Source: CAVQCJ01 sp963711005
GTDB taxonomy: Bacteria; Actinomycetota; Actinomycetes; Prado026
NCBI GenBank assembly: GCA_963711005.1
Contig: CAVQCJ010000004.1
Coordinates: forward strand, 1 to 64,000
Direction of reading: 5' to 3'
Length of the DNA stretch: 64,000 nucleotides
The translations under genes and the position numbers were made by a program. A model generated the notes under the pieces. The model saw only the letters and a program-made list of their open reading frames with translations. It did not search any database and was not told where the DNA came from. Numbering within the stretch: the first letter of the stretch is position 1; every line of letters begins with the position of its first letter. Below, piece after piece: positions 9,956 to 19,387 of this stretch.

Positions 9956-11073
9956 GGTTGGCCCCTCCTGTCGCTGCCGTTTTGACTGGCACGTGGACCT
10001 GTTCTCCTTCGCTCAGTCCAGACAGCACTTCGACATCCTGGCCGATCGTCCGTCCCAATCGAACGGCCCGTCGGCTGACTGCACCATGGGTTGCCACGTT
10101 GACCAGGTCCAATTGTCCTACGCTTTGCACCGCCTGACGCGGGATGACCAGAACTTGCTCTTCGTCGAGCGGAATCAGGATTCGCCCGAACATGCCGCTA
10201 TAGACGCCCTCCGGGCAAGGTCCGGTGACCTTTACCTGGAAGGCTCGGCTGCTGGACTCTGCTTCCGGCACGATCTCGCTGATCGTGCCAGTGCACTGCT
10301 TATTGAAGTTCTCAAGCTGCACTTCGATCGGCTGGCCGACCTTCAGTCGGAGCGCAAGCGACTCGCGGACGCTGGCGACGAGCTGCATCCGCTTGGGGTT
10401 AAAGAGCGTCACCAGCATTTGTCCCGGCGTCACCATGTCGCCGACATCGACTTTCTTGTCGATCACGATTCCTTGTATTGGCGACCGGATCGTGGCCCAG
10501 TCGAGCGTGGCCTGAATCTCATTGATCGACTCCTTCACGCGGCTAAGTTCCGCATCGGCTGACTTAAGTGCGGTGCCGGCTCGCTCATTTTCCTGCCGAC
10601 TGATGGCCTTGGACTTCAACAGATTAGCCGATCGATTCGCATCCGCTTCTGCCTGAACGCGGGCTGCCTCCGCAGCATTGAGCACTGCCTCGGCCTGCCG
10701 GCGCTTGGCCCGCAAATCCGTATCGTCCAAGCGCACAAGGACGTCTCCTGCCTTGACGACCTGACCGGCCTTCAGGTTGACCTCAACAACGCGTGCCAGG
10801 AGCTTAGCCCCGATGGTGGTTTCATGCACGGGCCGGACTGGTCCCAACGGCCGTCTCGACCAGTGGCAGCCGAACCAGCCGCACCTCGGCAACGATACCG
10901 GGTGCCTTGTCCTCGCTTGCTGAGACGCGTTCTGCTTGCATCGATACTTTTGGCGCGAACTTGCCAGCCAACCATAGGAGGAGCACCGTCACGCCAACGG
11001 CAAAAACAAGCAGGATCGCCGCGCGGCTGCCCCAGTCAACCAACCTCTGGCCAATCATTCTATACGTGTTCAT
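9948..11073 (-). CDS. RND efflux periplasmic adaptor (membrane fusion protein), one frameshift
   Basis: The ATG at 11073 opens a short cytoplasmic stretch and one transmembrane helix (ILLVFAVGVTVLLLWLAG), then a periplasmic part starting PKVSMQAERVS. A frame switch near 10855 leads into the adaptor core: lipoyl half-motif VVEVNLKAGQVVKAGDVLVR, a coiled-coil hairpin with ANLLKSKAISRQE, the second lipoyl half IRSPIQGIVIDKKVDVGDMV and the beta-barrel QLVASVRESLALRLKVGQPI. Such proteins link the inner-membrane pump to an outer-membrane channel. No outer-membrane factor gene is nearby. The 5' end, including the first 22 codons, is duplicated at 14527-14655. Confidence 0.85.
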
Positions 11074-11132
11074 GAGTCACCAAATCCGTGTATCAATGGA
11101 AAGTCAACACAGTCGATACCAAAACTAGCCAC
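11007..11132. repeat. Direct repeat copy 1: 5' end of the efflux adaptor gene
   Basis: About 126 bases covering the first 22 codons of the adaptor gene and 59 bases upstream of its start recur at 14527-14655 with roughly 90 percent identity in the same orientation. Both copies begin CAAGCAGGATCGCCGCGCGG and end just after AAACTAGCCAC. Confidence 0.85.
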
Positions 11133-11270
11133 CGCTGCCGCACAAAGCCCCATAGCATCGGCAATGGCCCACGTGCATCCGCCAACATCACGTACGTGGT
11201 GCCCGCTTCATGTTGCGAGAGCCCGAACGAAATCGTGCGGGCCACCCGTCGTCCGTGTGATCACTGCAGG

Positions 11271-12685
11271 TCAACTCCACACGTCCGACGTCGAGTCGCC
11301 CATGCGGAAACCGCATTTCGTGAGCCCGCGCGGGCCCTTCTGGCTCCTTGCCGAAATCGACCAGGAACCGTTCGTTGAGCTTCAGCCCGCCCTTCTCGGT
11401 GTCCGCATCGAGCTGCAGCATCAGGGAGCCTTGCTTGGCGATGTTCGGGTAGAACTGATTGTCCCAACTGCTGAAGAGCGAGTCGGTGACGTAGAGGCGT
11501 TTGCCGTCGAGGCTGAGTTGCAGCATCTGCGGACCGCCGTCGGGACCGTGCCGCGGAACTTGGGTGCCTTGCCGAGCAGCCCGCCGACCCAGACCTGACC
11601 GGTCAGCTTCGGCTTCGCCGGGTTGCTGATGTCGTACTGGCGAACGTCGCCGTGCAGCCAGTTCGAGAAGTAGAGCCAGCGGTCGTCCAGCGAGACGACG
11701 AGATCGCTGATGCAGGCCCGGCACCGGGAAGTCCCAGCCCTTCAGCTCCTGGCCCTCGACCTCGATCACCTTCTCGGCCTTCCACTCGTCGCCATCCTTG
11801 AAGAAGTGCCACATGACGCTGGACAGGGCCGCTCCGACGAAGCCGTGCGTGCTGTCTGGATTGTGATGGAAGCGGACTTCGAGCGGGATCATCCCTTTTC
11901 GCCGAGGTCGATGCTCTTGGCGATCTTGCGCTTCGACCAGTCCCAGAAATGCAGGTGATGGCCGTACTTCCCGGCCTTCACGTCGTCGAGTTTGAAGCCG
12001 GGCCGCGTGGTGCTCGGGGCGGCCCATTCGCTGCTGACCATCACGTTGTGCCGCGGCTGATACCAGAAGTCGTAGTTGAAATTCATCCCCTCGGTTGCCG
12101 CCTCCCAGCGGCCGGCGATCTCGAACTTCTCGTCGAGCAGCAGGAAACCGCCCGGGCCGTTGAGCTTCTCGTCGCCGAGCATCGAGATCATGATTCGGCC
12201 ATCGGCCAGGCAGTGGACGGTGTGCGGGGCGGTCAGTTTGGTCTTGCGGACGATCTCGTCCGGCTCGATCACCTTGTGCAGCTTCGGCTGACCCGGGCTG
12301 GCCGTATCGACGATGTGAATGCGGCCCGAGACAAGTCCGGGAATGATCAGGTACCTGCGGGCGCGTTCGCCGTGACAACTGCCACAGGCATTCCAGCCGA
12401 AGTGGTGCAATTCGTCGCCGACGTTCGGCATCGGGAGCCGATGAATGACCTGCGAATAGGTCTTCGACGCCGGATCGAGATCGATGGTCGCCAGGTAGTC
12501 CGGCTTCTTGACCCCTGTCCCGGCGTAGAGTACCGAGGACGTAGGCGAGTTTCTCGGGCGGCGACTTGCGGGCTTCCTCAGGCGAGGCGAACGTGCGACA
12601 CGTTTCGTGGGCGCGCACGGTAGCCTCTCGCCAGGGCAAGTGCCCCGCCTGCAGCGACCGATGTTAGGAACTGACGGCGATGCAT
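11271..12685 (-). CDS. SBP56 family (selenium-binding / methanethiol oxidase-like) protein, several frameshifts
   Basis: GGAG eight bases upstream selects the ATG at 12685, which encodes MHRRQFLTSVAAGGALALA, a twin-arginine export signal. The mature protein is spread over frames: FASPEEARKSPPEKLAYV; YAGTGVKKPDYLATIDLDP, HRLPMPNVGDELHHFGWN and ACGSCHGERARRYLIIPGL; then VRFHHNPDSTHGFVGAALSS; then FRGTVP and GGPQMLQLSLDGKRLYVTDS; ending with an alternative-frame SDVW and a stop at 11271. At least four switches are needed. SBP56 proteins are beta-propellers; characterised bacterial members oxidise methanethiol. Near-full family length (about 470 residues) is recoverable, so the gene is either error-ridden in sequence or a recent pseudogene. 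Confidence 0.8.
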
Positions 12686-12784
12686 GAGTTTTCTCCTTTT
12701 TAGTCTGGGACAAGCGCTCGACAAATCGTTCCAATCTCACACGTGTGCCGTGACGCGATTAGGGCCTGGGCCAAAGATGGAGCA

Positions 12785-13634
12785 TCACTTCCTGATGATG
12801 ACGGTTTCGAGGTAATCGGCGGCAATCGCGACAGGGCCGGTGCCCGCGTTGCGGTCATAACGGTGCACCAGCGCGATCATGTCGTTATTCAGAGCCGCTC
12901 GCCGCTCAGCCGGGAGCGCATCGAAGGCGCGCAGCGTCGGGCCGTAATAGGTGCGGAAAAAGTCGACGTTTTCCTCGGCGGATCCGGTAACGAAAAATTG
13001 CCGTCCGCGGATAACTCGTCACCGACGCCGCGCTGTCCCCGAAGAGCTCACGCTGATACGCCTCATCGCCCCAGCGGACCGGCGGCTGCAGACCGGGAGT
13101 CGGCGGAAGATAACGCGAAAACAGTCGAAATGTTTCTCCGATGAATCCTTCCGGCGTCCAGCAGGCCAGTGCGATTCGGCCCCCCGGACGGCAGACCCTC
13201 ACCAGTTCGGCGGCAGCGAGTTGATGGTGCGGGGCGAACATTACGCCATAGATCGACAATACCGCGTCGAATGTGGCCGCCGGAAACGGGAGTTGCTCAG
13301 CGTCCCCTTCGAGAAATTCTACGGATAGGTGCTCGGCCTCGGCCCGGATCCGCCCGCGCTCCAGCAGGGCGGGGACATAGTCGATGCCGACGGCGTCGCA
13401 CCCCCGCCGCGCGGCCGCGAGCGCTGCGTTTCCGCTCCCAGTGGCAACATCCAGCACCCGCCAGCCGGCCTGCAACTCGGCCGTCTCACAGAGTTGCTCG
13501 GCCTGATAGACAATGCGGGCGGCGACGACGGAAAAGTCGCCGCTGGCCCAGGTCGCCTGCTGCCGCTGCTTCACCGCGGCGTAATCGGGGCCCGACTGAG
13601 AGTGGGTGACCGGGGCGGCATTGATGGTGGACAT
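12785..13634 (-). CDS. Class I SAM-dependent methyltransferase, paralogue of the pump-coupled one, frameshifted
   Basis: The start at 13634 (MSTINAAPVTHSQSGPDY) gives a UbiE-like fold: VLDVATGSGNAALAAARRG, AVGIDYVPALLERGR, LEGDAEQLPFPAATFDAVLS, YGVMFAPHHQ and VRVCRPGGRIALACW. After FRYRI the frame degenerates. A one-base shift near 12975 gives FFRTYYGPTLRAFDALPAER and DYLETVIIRK with a stop at 12785-12787, paralleling the C-terminus of the methyltransferase at 5540-6355. It is transcribed divergently from the TetR gene across an 87-base gap that contains two TetR-type operator boxes, so it is a likely target of that repressor. The substrate is unknown. Confidence 0.82.
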
Positions 13635-13668
13635 GCGAAATCTCCGTGAAAAGCGAGTGAATGATAAA

Positions 13669-13715
13669 TAGCACGACCGTTCGTTTGTTGATAATACGAC
13701 CGATCGTGCTATAAT
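13669..13715 (+). promoter_or_regulatory. tetR promoter with two TetR-type operator boxes
   Basis: A near-consensus promoter reads TTGATA (13688-13693), a 16-base spacer and TATAAT (13710-13715), ending six bases before the tetR ATG, which implies a very short or absent leader. Two near-identical 12-base boxes, ACGACCGTTCGT at 13673-13684 and ACGACCGATCGT at 13696-13707, lie before the -35 and inside the spacer, 23 bases apart. On a larger scale TAGCACGACCG (13669-13679) and CGATCGTGCTA (13701-13711) form a near-perfect inverted repeat. A dimeric repressor bound here would block both divergent genes. Confidence 0.75.
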
Positions 13716-13721
13716 GTCAAT

Positions 13722-14418
13722 ATGCACACACCCAAGAAAAGTAAAATTCCCGAAAGCCCCGCACCGCTAACGGCCCGCAAGTCACGCGCCGATGGCATCG
13801 AGAGCCGCCGCACCATCCTGGACGCGGCCGCCCGCCTGGCCACGACCCATGGCCTGGAAGGACTTTCGATCGGCGACCTCGCCCAGCACATTGGCATGAG
13901 CAAGAGCGGGCTCTATGCGCATTTCAAATCCAAAGAGGAACTCGAACTGGCGACCATCGACACGGCCGCCGAGATCTTTGAAAACGACGTGATTCGCAAG
14001 ATCCCCGAATCGCTCCGCGGGATCGCTCGCGTCACGGCGTTGTCCGAAGCCTTTTTTCAGCACTTGGCGCGGCGGGTCTATCCGGGTGGTTGCTTCTTCG
14101 CGACGGTGGCGGCGCAGCTCGCACCACATCCCGGCCGGGCCCGCGACCGGGTCATGAAGCTTCAAGGCGAGTGGGTTGAGCAGTTTATCGTGGCGTTGCG
14201 TCAAGCGTGCGACGACGGTGAGCTTCAGCCCGACGCCGACCTGGACCAGTTGGTATTCGAGATCACGGCGATGATGTTTCGCGCGAACTTCGCCTGGATC
14301 GTGACGGAGGACGAGCGATGTCCTTAACCAGGCCCGGATCGGAATTCGAAGCACATTGAGCCGCGTCACCAGGAAGATCCCGCCGAGTCGGCGGGCCAGG
14401 AAACCGAGAAAACACTGA
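13722..14418 (+). CDS. TetR/AcrR family transcriptional repressor, frameshift near the C-terminus
   Basis: The N-terminal helix-turn-helix is clear: RRTILDAAARLATTHGLEGL, then SIGDLAQHIGMSKSGLYAHF and KSKEELELATID. The ligand domain includes FFQHLARRVYPGGCFFATVA. The frame stops at 14327 after VTEDERCP. A one-base shift there gives VLNQARIGIRSTLSRVTRK to a stop at 14416-14418, the usual TetR C-terminus. It is divergent from a methyltransferase and 2.6 kb from the RND pump operon. The operator boxes over its own promoter predict autorepression. Confidence 0.85.
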
Positions 14419-14526
14419 GCCCGATTGCGTTGAGTCCGTGTGGGACAGGCATCGTCTTGCCGCAATCACTCCATCGCTCTCGGCGGGTCGTGGAATTCTG
14501 AATCTCGGCATCGACCGGGGGCATTT

Positions 14527-14655
14527 CAAGCAGGATCGCCGCGCGGCTGCCCCAGTCAACCCACCTCTGGCCAGTCACTCTATACGTGTTCATGAGTCAC
14601 CGAATCCATGATGCGTCAATGGAAAGTCAGCACATGCGATACTAAAACTAGCCAC
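14527..14655 (-). pseudogene. Duplicated 5' fragment of the efflux adaptor gene (repeat copy 2)
   Basis: On the minus strand this encodes MNTYRVTGQRWVDWGSRAAI followed by LLEM, where the intact adaptor has MNTYRMIGQRLVDWGSRAAI followed by LLVF. Similarity ends abruptly after about 22 codons on one side and 59-62 bases upstream of the ATG on the other. The rest of the adaptor is absent. The piece lies immediately beyond the tetR gene, so a segment carrying the adaptor start was copied or left behind by a rearrangement involving the 11.1-14.5 kb interval. Confidence 0.8.
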
Positions 14656-15117
14656 GGCCCCTTCGATTGAGCCGCTGGAAGTTTTGGGCGTAAAGCAAGC
14701 AGCTTAGCAAGGCAACCATGTTCAGAAGTGCCTTACCCGGTGCGTGCCCGCCGGGGAAGGCTTTCTCAGAATGGATGACGCGGACTACCAAGCAGATCGG
14801 TCGGCAGAGTTAGTCGCATTCGCGTTCCGCCGTGGGCTTGTGTTTGGCCAGTCAATGACTTTACCGCGTCAGGCTTGACCGGCGAATGATCCGTTCTCGG
14901 CGAGCAGCACTGGCTGAAGCCGACAAGTGGGAGGTCACTATCGATCGAATTCACGTTGACACGGGGCCAGCGGTCACGGTCTGCTAGGGCAGGCCAGAAA
15001 TCGACTACACCCGCTACACCCGCAGGGGCGACTTGCGGCGACTTCATACGGCGTGTATGATCAAAAACCCCCGTGAAAACAGGCATTTTCTCGGGTCCTT
15101 CAAGGGCCCATTGTGCC
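14656..15117. other. Stretch without a recognisable gene
   Basis: The longest frame (minus strand, about 106 codons from 15086) encodes MPVFTGVFDHTRRMKS and then sequence of no recognisable family. It abuts a half tRNA gene, so it might be debris of an element that once integrated there, but nothing in it proves that. Confidence 0.35.
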
Positions 15118-15156
15118 TTAGAAGTCCGCTGCTCTGTCCAATTGAGCTACGGGCGC
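15118..15156 (-). pseudogene. 5' half of a tRNA-Arg(TCT) gene, broken in the anticodon loop
   Basis: Reading the minus strand from 15156: acceptor strand GCGCCCG, D-arm TAGCTCAATTGGACAGAGC, then the anticodon stem GCGGA and loop CTTCTAA with anticodon TCT. Immediately afterwards the sequence becomes GGCACAATGGGCCC, which cannot pair with the anticodon stem. No T-arm or 3' acceptor strand follows. The gene is therefore cut exactly at the anticodon loop, a common crossover point for tyrosine recombinases. I did not find the missing 3' half nearby. Confidence 0.75.
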
Positions 15157-15566
15157 GTGAGTTGTTTTGGATCAATTCATTCTACAGCACTGACTTCAAA
15201 TCGCCACGTCATTCGGCCGCGACCGTAGTGGAGCTTGAGTCGGACTGGCGACGCCACCTTTCAGGTTGACGAGTGACCTGCAGCCCAAAGAATTTGAAAA
15301 GCCGGTCGGCTACATCCAGGCGGAGCTTGTTTTGATTGGCCTTCTTGAGCTTATGGAGATTCTACGGCAATGTCGTTCAACGTACGCTCAGTGCAGACAT
15401 CGATCCCCGTGTGATGCGGAAGCTCGTCACCTGCGACGAGGGCATTCCGACAGATTATCTTGAGCCGTAGTCTTACAGGGAACGTGGAGTCGCTCTTAAT
15501 TCCCGCGGCGAACTCGATCTAATGCATCTGGCATCAACAACTCTCACCGACTGTGTGCGAAGGAAA
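15157..15566. other. Stretch without a secure gene
   Basis: A plus-strand segment at about 15358-15471 encodes RFYGNVVQRTLSADIDPRVM followed by TCDEGIPTDYLEP and a stop, which looks like the end of a real protein. It has no start and no recognisable family. It may be a gene remnant next to the broken tRNA. Confidence 0.35.
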
Positions 15567-15600
15567 AAGCCCCGCCAGACCAGATGGCCGGGCGGGGCTT
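15567..15600 (-). terminator. Intrinsic terminator of the PEP-CTERM gene
   Basis: AAGCCCCGCC (15567-15576) is the exact reverse complement of GGCGGGGCTT (15591-15600). On the minus strand the stem is followed by TTTTTCC. It lies 31 bases beyond the stop of the minus-strand PEP-CTERM gene, the classical arrangement. Confidence 0.8.
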
Positions 15601-15630
15601 GAGTAGGTCGCACTTTGCGGCCGAAGAGTT

Positions 15631-16665
15631 TTAGTCCCGGCGATACTTCTTCCGCCGGGCGGCGAAGCCCAGGCCCAAAAGGCCGAACGCCGCCCAGCAC
15701 GAACGTGCTCGGCTCTGGAATCGCGCGAAATTAGCCGCAACGTTCTGATTTCCCAGGAAGTCACCGACGTAGGCGGGATCGTACGTCTCGTTCAAAGCCT
15801 CGTGATTCTCCGGGTCGTATGCGCCCGTGTACTTGTAAAACTCATAGCGGCGCGTAACGGCTTCGTTAGCGGCCCCCAGGTCACTCTTGTCGATCTTTTC
15901 AGCAAGGTCCGGTCTAGCGGGGTTCGTTTGCAGGAGTTGCCACTCGATCTCGGTTTCCGTATCGGGGGGCACCGCCGCATTGCCCAAGACGAGTTCATTC
16001 AGATCGACGGGGTTCGGGTTCTCGATGACCGTGGTGAAAACTTTAGCCCAAATCGCATCGCCCAACTGCTGCCCATTCTCCGGCGGCGGCGCCTGCACCA
16101 CCGCCTGAACCCCGGCCGGATTGACCGGATTCGCTGGCGGCACGACGGTGAAGACCGGCGCGGGAACCATCACACTCGTACCGGCCTTGACGAGAGTGCC
16201 GTTACCACCGTCGAGGAGCCAGTGGTAGATCGTATTGGTCGGGGTCGCGTTCAAAGCGACACCGAAGTGGTCGCCTGGCACGTTCGGGTAGTCGGCAGTA
16301 CCACCATACTGAGGAAAGAAAAGCGAGTGCCCGCCCGTCGGAGCATAGGTCCCTGAGTTGGTGCCAACAGCCCATGCGCCGCTGCTGTACGTACTCTCAT
16401 AACGCACGAAGGTATTCGTGCCGTCGGTCGTTATCGTCGGAGTGCCATAACGATTGTAGGGGCTGCCGAAAGTGGAAAAGACATTCGAGGGAAGGCACCC
16501 GTCGAGTTCGATTTCAAAGCCGTGCGCGGTCTGGCCCGTGTCGTTAATGATATCGAAGTTGCCCAAGCTGCCGTACATCGTCGTGGCACGAACTGGAGTG
16601 CCAATCGAAACAAGCGCGAGCGCTGCTGCAATCATCAAATTGCGAAGTAGATATTTGTGTTTCAT
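15631..16665 (-). CDS. PEP-CTERM sorting-domain secreted protein
   Basis: The protein of about 344 residues has a signal peptide (KYLLRNLMIAAALALVSIG) and a beta-rich extracellular body (MYGSLGNFDIINDTGQTAHG, YGGTADYPNVPGDHFGVALN). The C-terminus carries the sorting signal, but in a shifted frame: around 15690-15730 the main frame reads FARFQSRARS while the adjacent frame reads IPEPSTFVLGG. The main frame then resumes with AFGLLGLGFAARRKKYRRD. Two compensating one-base changes flank the PEP motif. Such proteins are exported and cleaved by exosortase at PEP; no exosortase gene is in this window. The role is unknown, probably cell envelope or matrix. Confidence 0.85.
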   Translation of the reverse strand: MKHKYLLRNLMIAAALALVSIGTPVRATTMYGSLGNFDIINDTGQTAHGFEIELDGCLPSNVFSTFGSPYNRYGTPTITTDGTNTFVRYESTYSSGAWAVGTNSGTYAPTGGHSLFFPQYGGTADYPNVPGDHFGVALNATPTNTIYHWLLDGGNGTLVKAGTSVMVPAPVFTVVPPANPVNPAGVQAVVQAPPPENGQQLGDAIWAKVFTTVIENPNPVDLNELVLGNAAVPPDTETEIEWQLLQTNPARPDLAEKIDKSDLGAANEAVTRRYEFYKYTGAYDPENHEALNETYDPAYVGDFLGNQNVAANFARFQSRARSCWAAFGLLGLGFAARRKKYRRD

Positions 16666-16914
16666 CAGGTCTATTTCCTCGAATTCTTTGCACTAAAATA
16701 GAAAGCCACGCGACTCGGTGCGATTTCGAGTCGCGCAACCCAACGTACGCGTAGGGGGCAAGCGAATGGCCGTTTACGATTTGCGGGACAGCGTCGCCTG
16801 AAGCTCCGTAAAGGTGGCGACTAGCACGCTAAACGGTCGTCGCTACACCCGTGGATGGTAGTCCTTGTCGCTTGGCTAGCGTTCTCCTCGTAGTTCGTCG
16901 GCGTGAGTTGTGAC
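16666..16914. other. Intergenic stretch, nothing recognised
   Basis: This interval separates two minus-strand PEP-CTERM genes. I see no open frame with protein-like sequence and no strong hairpin. Confidence 0.4.
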
Positions 16915-17615
16915 CTATTGCGCGTTGCGGATCGTCGAATCTGAGAGTTTCGAAAATAGCTCCGGCTGAACTTGTAAGCTGTACGGTTTGCGAGGGAATC
17001 GCCGGTTCCAACCGAGACCGAGCAGCCCCAATACTCCCACGGCAAGCAGGCCCAGCGAGGAAGGTTCGGGCACTACAGTGGCCGTCACCGTCATGTTGTC
17101 GGCCACGAAGATCACACCGTAGTCTCCGCCGAGTGGGCGGTGGCGAGTCGTAGTGGACCACCACGCTATTGAAGCCTTGCCCGAGCTGAAGCTGAGCGTT
17201 GACGAAGGCCAGGTGAATGTATCGCCCGTTGCGGCAGGAGGTATTCGTTCCCACGAGGTTCGCCGTTCATGAATGCGGTCACCCTCAACGTCGCGGTCGA
17301 GTCGGTCGCCAATTCCTGTGGCGCAACCATGATCGAGAAGTCGGTCACCACCTCGTTGGGAAAACTCACCAGCAGATCGGCGGCGAACACGCTGTTGGGA
17401 GTGAGCCCCAAGCCGGAAAATCCCGAGGGCAACACGCCGATGACTTGCGCCGTGTTCTGAATCGAGAATCCTTGGCCCGTCGCAGAGAAATGGGCAGTGA
17501 TTCCGTCCACCGTCAAGTCGAGCGGAACGGAGGTGAATTGTGGGCCACTATTGAAGTCGAACAGCACGGTCGCCCCGGCCGCCGGCGTGCAAAGGGCCAC
17601 CACTGTGAGAAACAC
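16915..17615 (-). CDS. Second PEP-CTERM secreted protein, frameshifted and 5'-truncated
   Basis: The body reads VFLTVVALCTPAAGATVLFD (end of a signal peptide), SVPLDLTVDGITAHFSATGQ, VLPSGFSGLGLTPNSVFAAD and TDFSIMVAPQELATDSTATL. A frame switch near 17250 leads to NGRYIHLAFVNAQLQLGQGF, and another near 17120 to IFVADNMTVTATVVPEPSSL, GLLAVGVLGLLGLGWNRRF and a basic tail. The VPEPSS motif, hydrophobic helix and Arg-rich end form a PEP-CTERM signal. The signal peptide lacks its basic n-region because the upstream DNA is a truncated P-type ATPase gene, so the promoter and start have probably been lost. Confidence 0.78.
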
Positions 17616-17631
17616 GTAAATCGCGTCCGTG

Positions 17632-18579
17632 CGAGAGCGTGATGCTAATGATGGCAGGCAGGAGTTCAGGCGTCAGACCCACGGCTAGGGCGAGCGCGAA
17701 GAGCAGTGAATCCAAAGGAGGCTTGTGGCGGATGATATTGATCGCCAAGACGACGACCACCATAACCAGCATGACTCGCGTAAGCAGATAGCCGAATCGC
17801 TGGACCCCTCGTTCAAATTCCGTCTCTGGCGGCGCAACTTGAGTCGCTCCGCAATCTGACCGAACACCGTTGCCTTAGCCGTTTGGACAATCAGCACACG
17901 TGCGGTTCCACTGCGCACGCTGGTGCCCATAAACACGCAATTGACACGTTCTGCTAAGCTGGCGTTGGCTTCCACTTTCTCCGGCTTCTTTTCCACCGGG
18001 AAGACTTCACCGGTAAGCACCGCCTGGTTCACAAACAGATCGTTTGCATCCAGGACGACTCCATCGGCTGGAATCAGGCTGCCCGCAGAAAGCAGGACCA
18101 CATCGCCCGGCACGACCTGCTCAGAGAGCACCACACGCGATTGACCGTCGCGCACCACGCTGGATTTGATCGTCAGCGTGGAACGCAGCTTCTCGATAGC
18201 GTCGCTGGCCCGGTATTCCTGCACGAAACCGAGTGTCGTACTACCAAGTACCACGGCCAGGACGATCGCCGCATCTGGCCATTCCCCTGCGATGACGGAA
18301 ATAACGGCTGCGACAGACAAGAATCAGAACCAGCGGACTCTTGAACTGGTTTAGAAGCAACCCCAAGGCGGTGGTCTGACTCCCCGCTTTGAGCGAGTTA
18401 GGGCCGTATCGTTGCAGGCGTCGTTGGGCGTCATCTTGGCTAAGGCCATTCGGCGAGGTATGCAACTCTGTCAGGAGTTGCTCCGGGGTCATGCTCCAGT
18501 CAGTCGCGAGTGCCGTCCGATCGTCATCGTGCTGCGTGGCGCCTGGATTGCGGGGAAAAAGTTTGGCCCAGAATGTCAC
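17632..18579 (-). pseudogene. P-type ATPase (MgtA-like) 5' fragment lacking the catalytic half
   Basis: From a GTG near 18579 (GGGAGA upstream) the sequence encodes the N-terminus (LFPRNP, TDWSMTPEQLLTELHTSPNG, RRLQRYGPNSLKAGSQ), then in a second frame the actuator domain (VVLGSTTLGFVQEYRASDAI, VVPGDVVLLSAGSLIPADGV, VNQAVLTGEVFPVEKKPEKV), then in a third frame helix 4 (LFALALAVGLTPELLPAIIS). The GLTPELLPAII signature is typical of Mg-transporting P-type ATPases. The gene stops at ITLS, just before the region that should carry the phosphorylated Asp of DKTGT, and runs straight into the signal peptide of a PEP-CTERM gene. The phosphorylation, nucleotide-binding and C-terminal membrane parts are absent, so it cannot pump. 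Confidence 0.78.
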
Positions 18580-18973
18580 TCGCCATCTCCCTTTGCAGTT
18601 GCACAGCGATTTCGTACCAAAGCGTGGCCACATTCCATTTGACACAGGGGGGAATGGCCTCTCGGCGACTCGAACCCCTACGCGGTTGCACAAAGTCCTA
18701 AATCTTACGTGTCTGCTGCGAAGATGGAAGTTCAACGGTGTTCGGCGGTTTACCAGCCCGCGTTTTCGCTGTTCCGGAGCCGCCCTAGTAAATTGTTGCA
18801 CTTCGGAATCAGAGAACCGAGGGTCATCACGCGGGGATCATTGTTCCGTAAGTCATTGCGGCCGGCCGCGTCGCTAATGCAGTGATTGGGAAGCATTCTG
18901 CCGTGGTTGTCGCGCGGCGTCGTCACTCGACCTTGGCGTCTTCAATTTGCGGAGTCGGTAGGCCTGATAATCG

Positions 18974-19387
18974 TCAAGCATTCGAGTCGAGCAGCCAGAG
19001 GAACGTTGTGAAGGCGTTTGATTTGCAGGCCACGAGGATTTGAAAAGCCGAACGAGACGCCCAGCCGTCGTCACCCCAGGCACTGCCGCGGCGTGAGCGT
19101 GACCAAGTGCCGTCGCGGTTCTGCGTTGCCTTGACCGACGACAAATCCGGATCGTTGCCACCAGGCAGCTTCGCATGATACCAGTCGCGGCACCACTCGA
19201 CGTGATTGCCGTGCATATCGTGCAGCCCCCAAGCGTTGGAAGGGTAGCTGCCGACTTTGGTGGCCCGCTTCAGCGATGGCCATGCTTCGGCCCCGTTATA
19301 GGGGTTGCCAGCGAAGTTCGCCGGCGTGCTCGACAGCTTGTCGCCAAACGCGGTGTCCGTTGTCGTTCGGGCTCGACAAGCGTTTAG
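18974..19387 (-). pseudogene. C-terminal fragment of an FGE-sulfatase domain protein
   Basis: The frame encodes RTTTDTAFGDKLSSTPANF, AGNPYNGAEAWPSLKRATKV, GSYPSNAWGLHDMHGNHVEW, CRDWYHAKLPGGNDPDLSS and RSRRGSAWGDDGWASRSAF. GLHDMHGNVxEWCxDWY and the RGGSW-like block are the signatures of the formylglycine-generating/sulfatase-modifying family, used widely in non-FGE roles. The usual N-terminal half is missing; the sequence begins abruptly next to a perfect 16-base palindrome (CCTTCGTCGACGAAGG, 19398-19413). The last residues have lost the typical GFRVV ending. A decayed fragment is likely. Confidence 0.7.

Noticed and set aside
15060..15156. Group I intron in the anticodon loop of the half tRNA-Arg
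   Set aside because: The sequence after the loop shows no group I core elements that I can see, and no 3' exon follows within reach.
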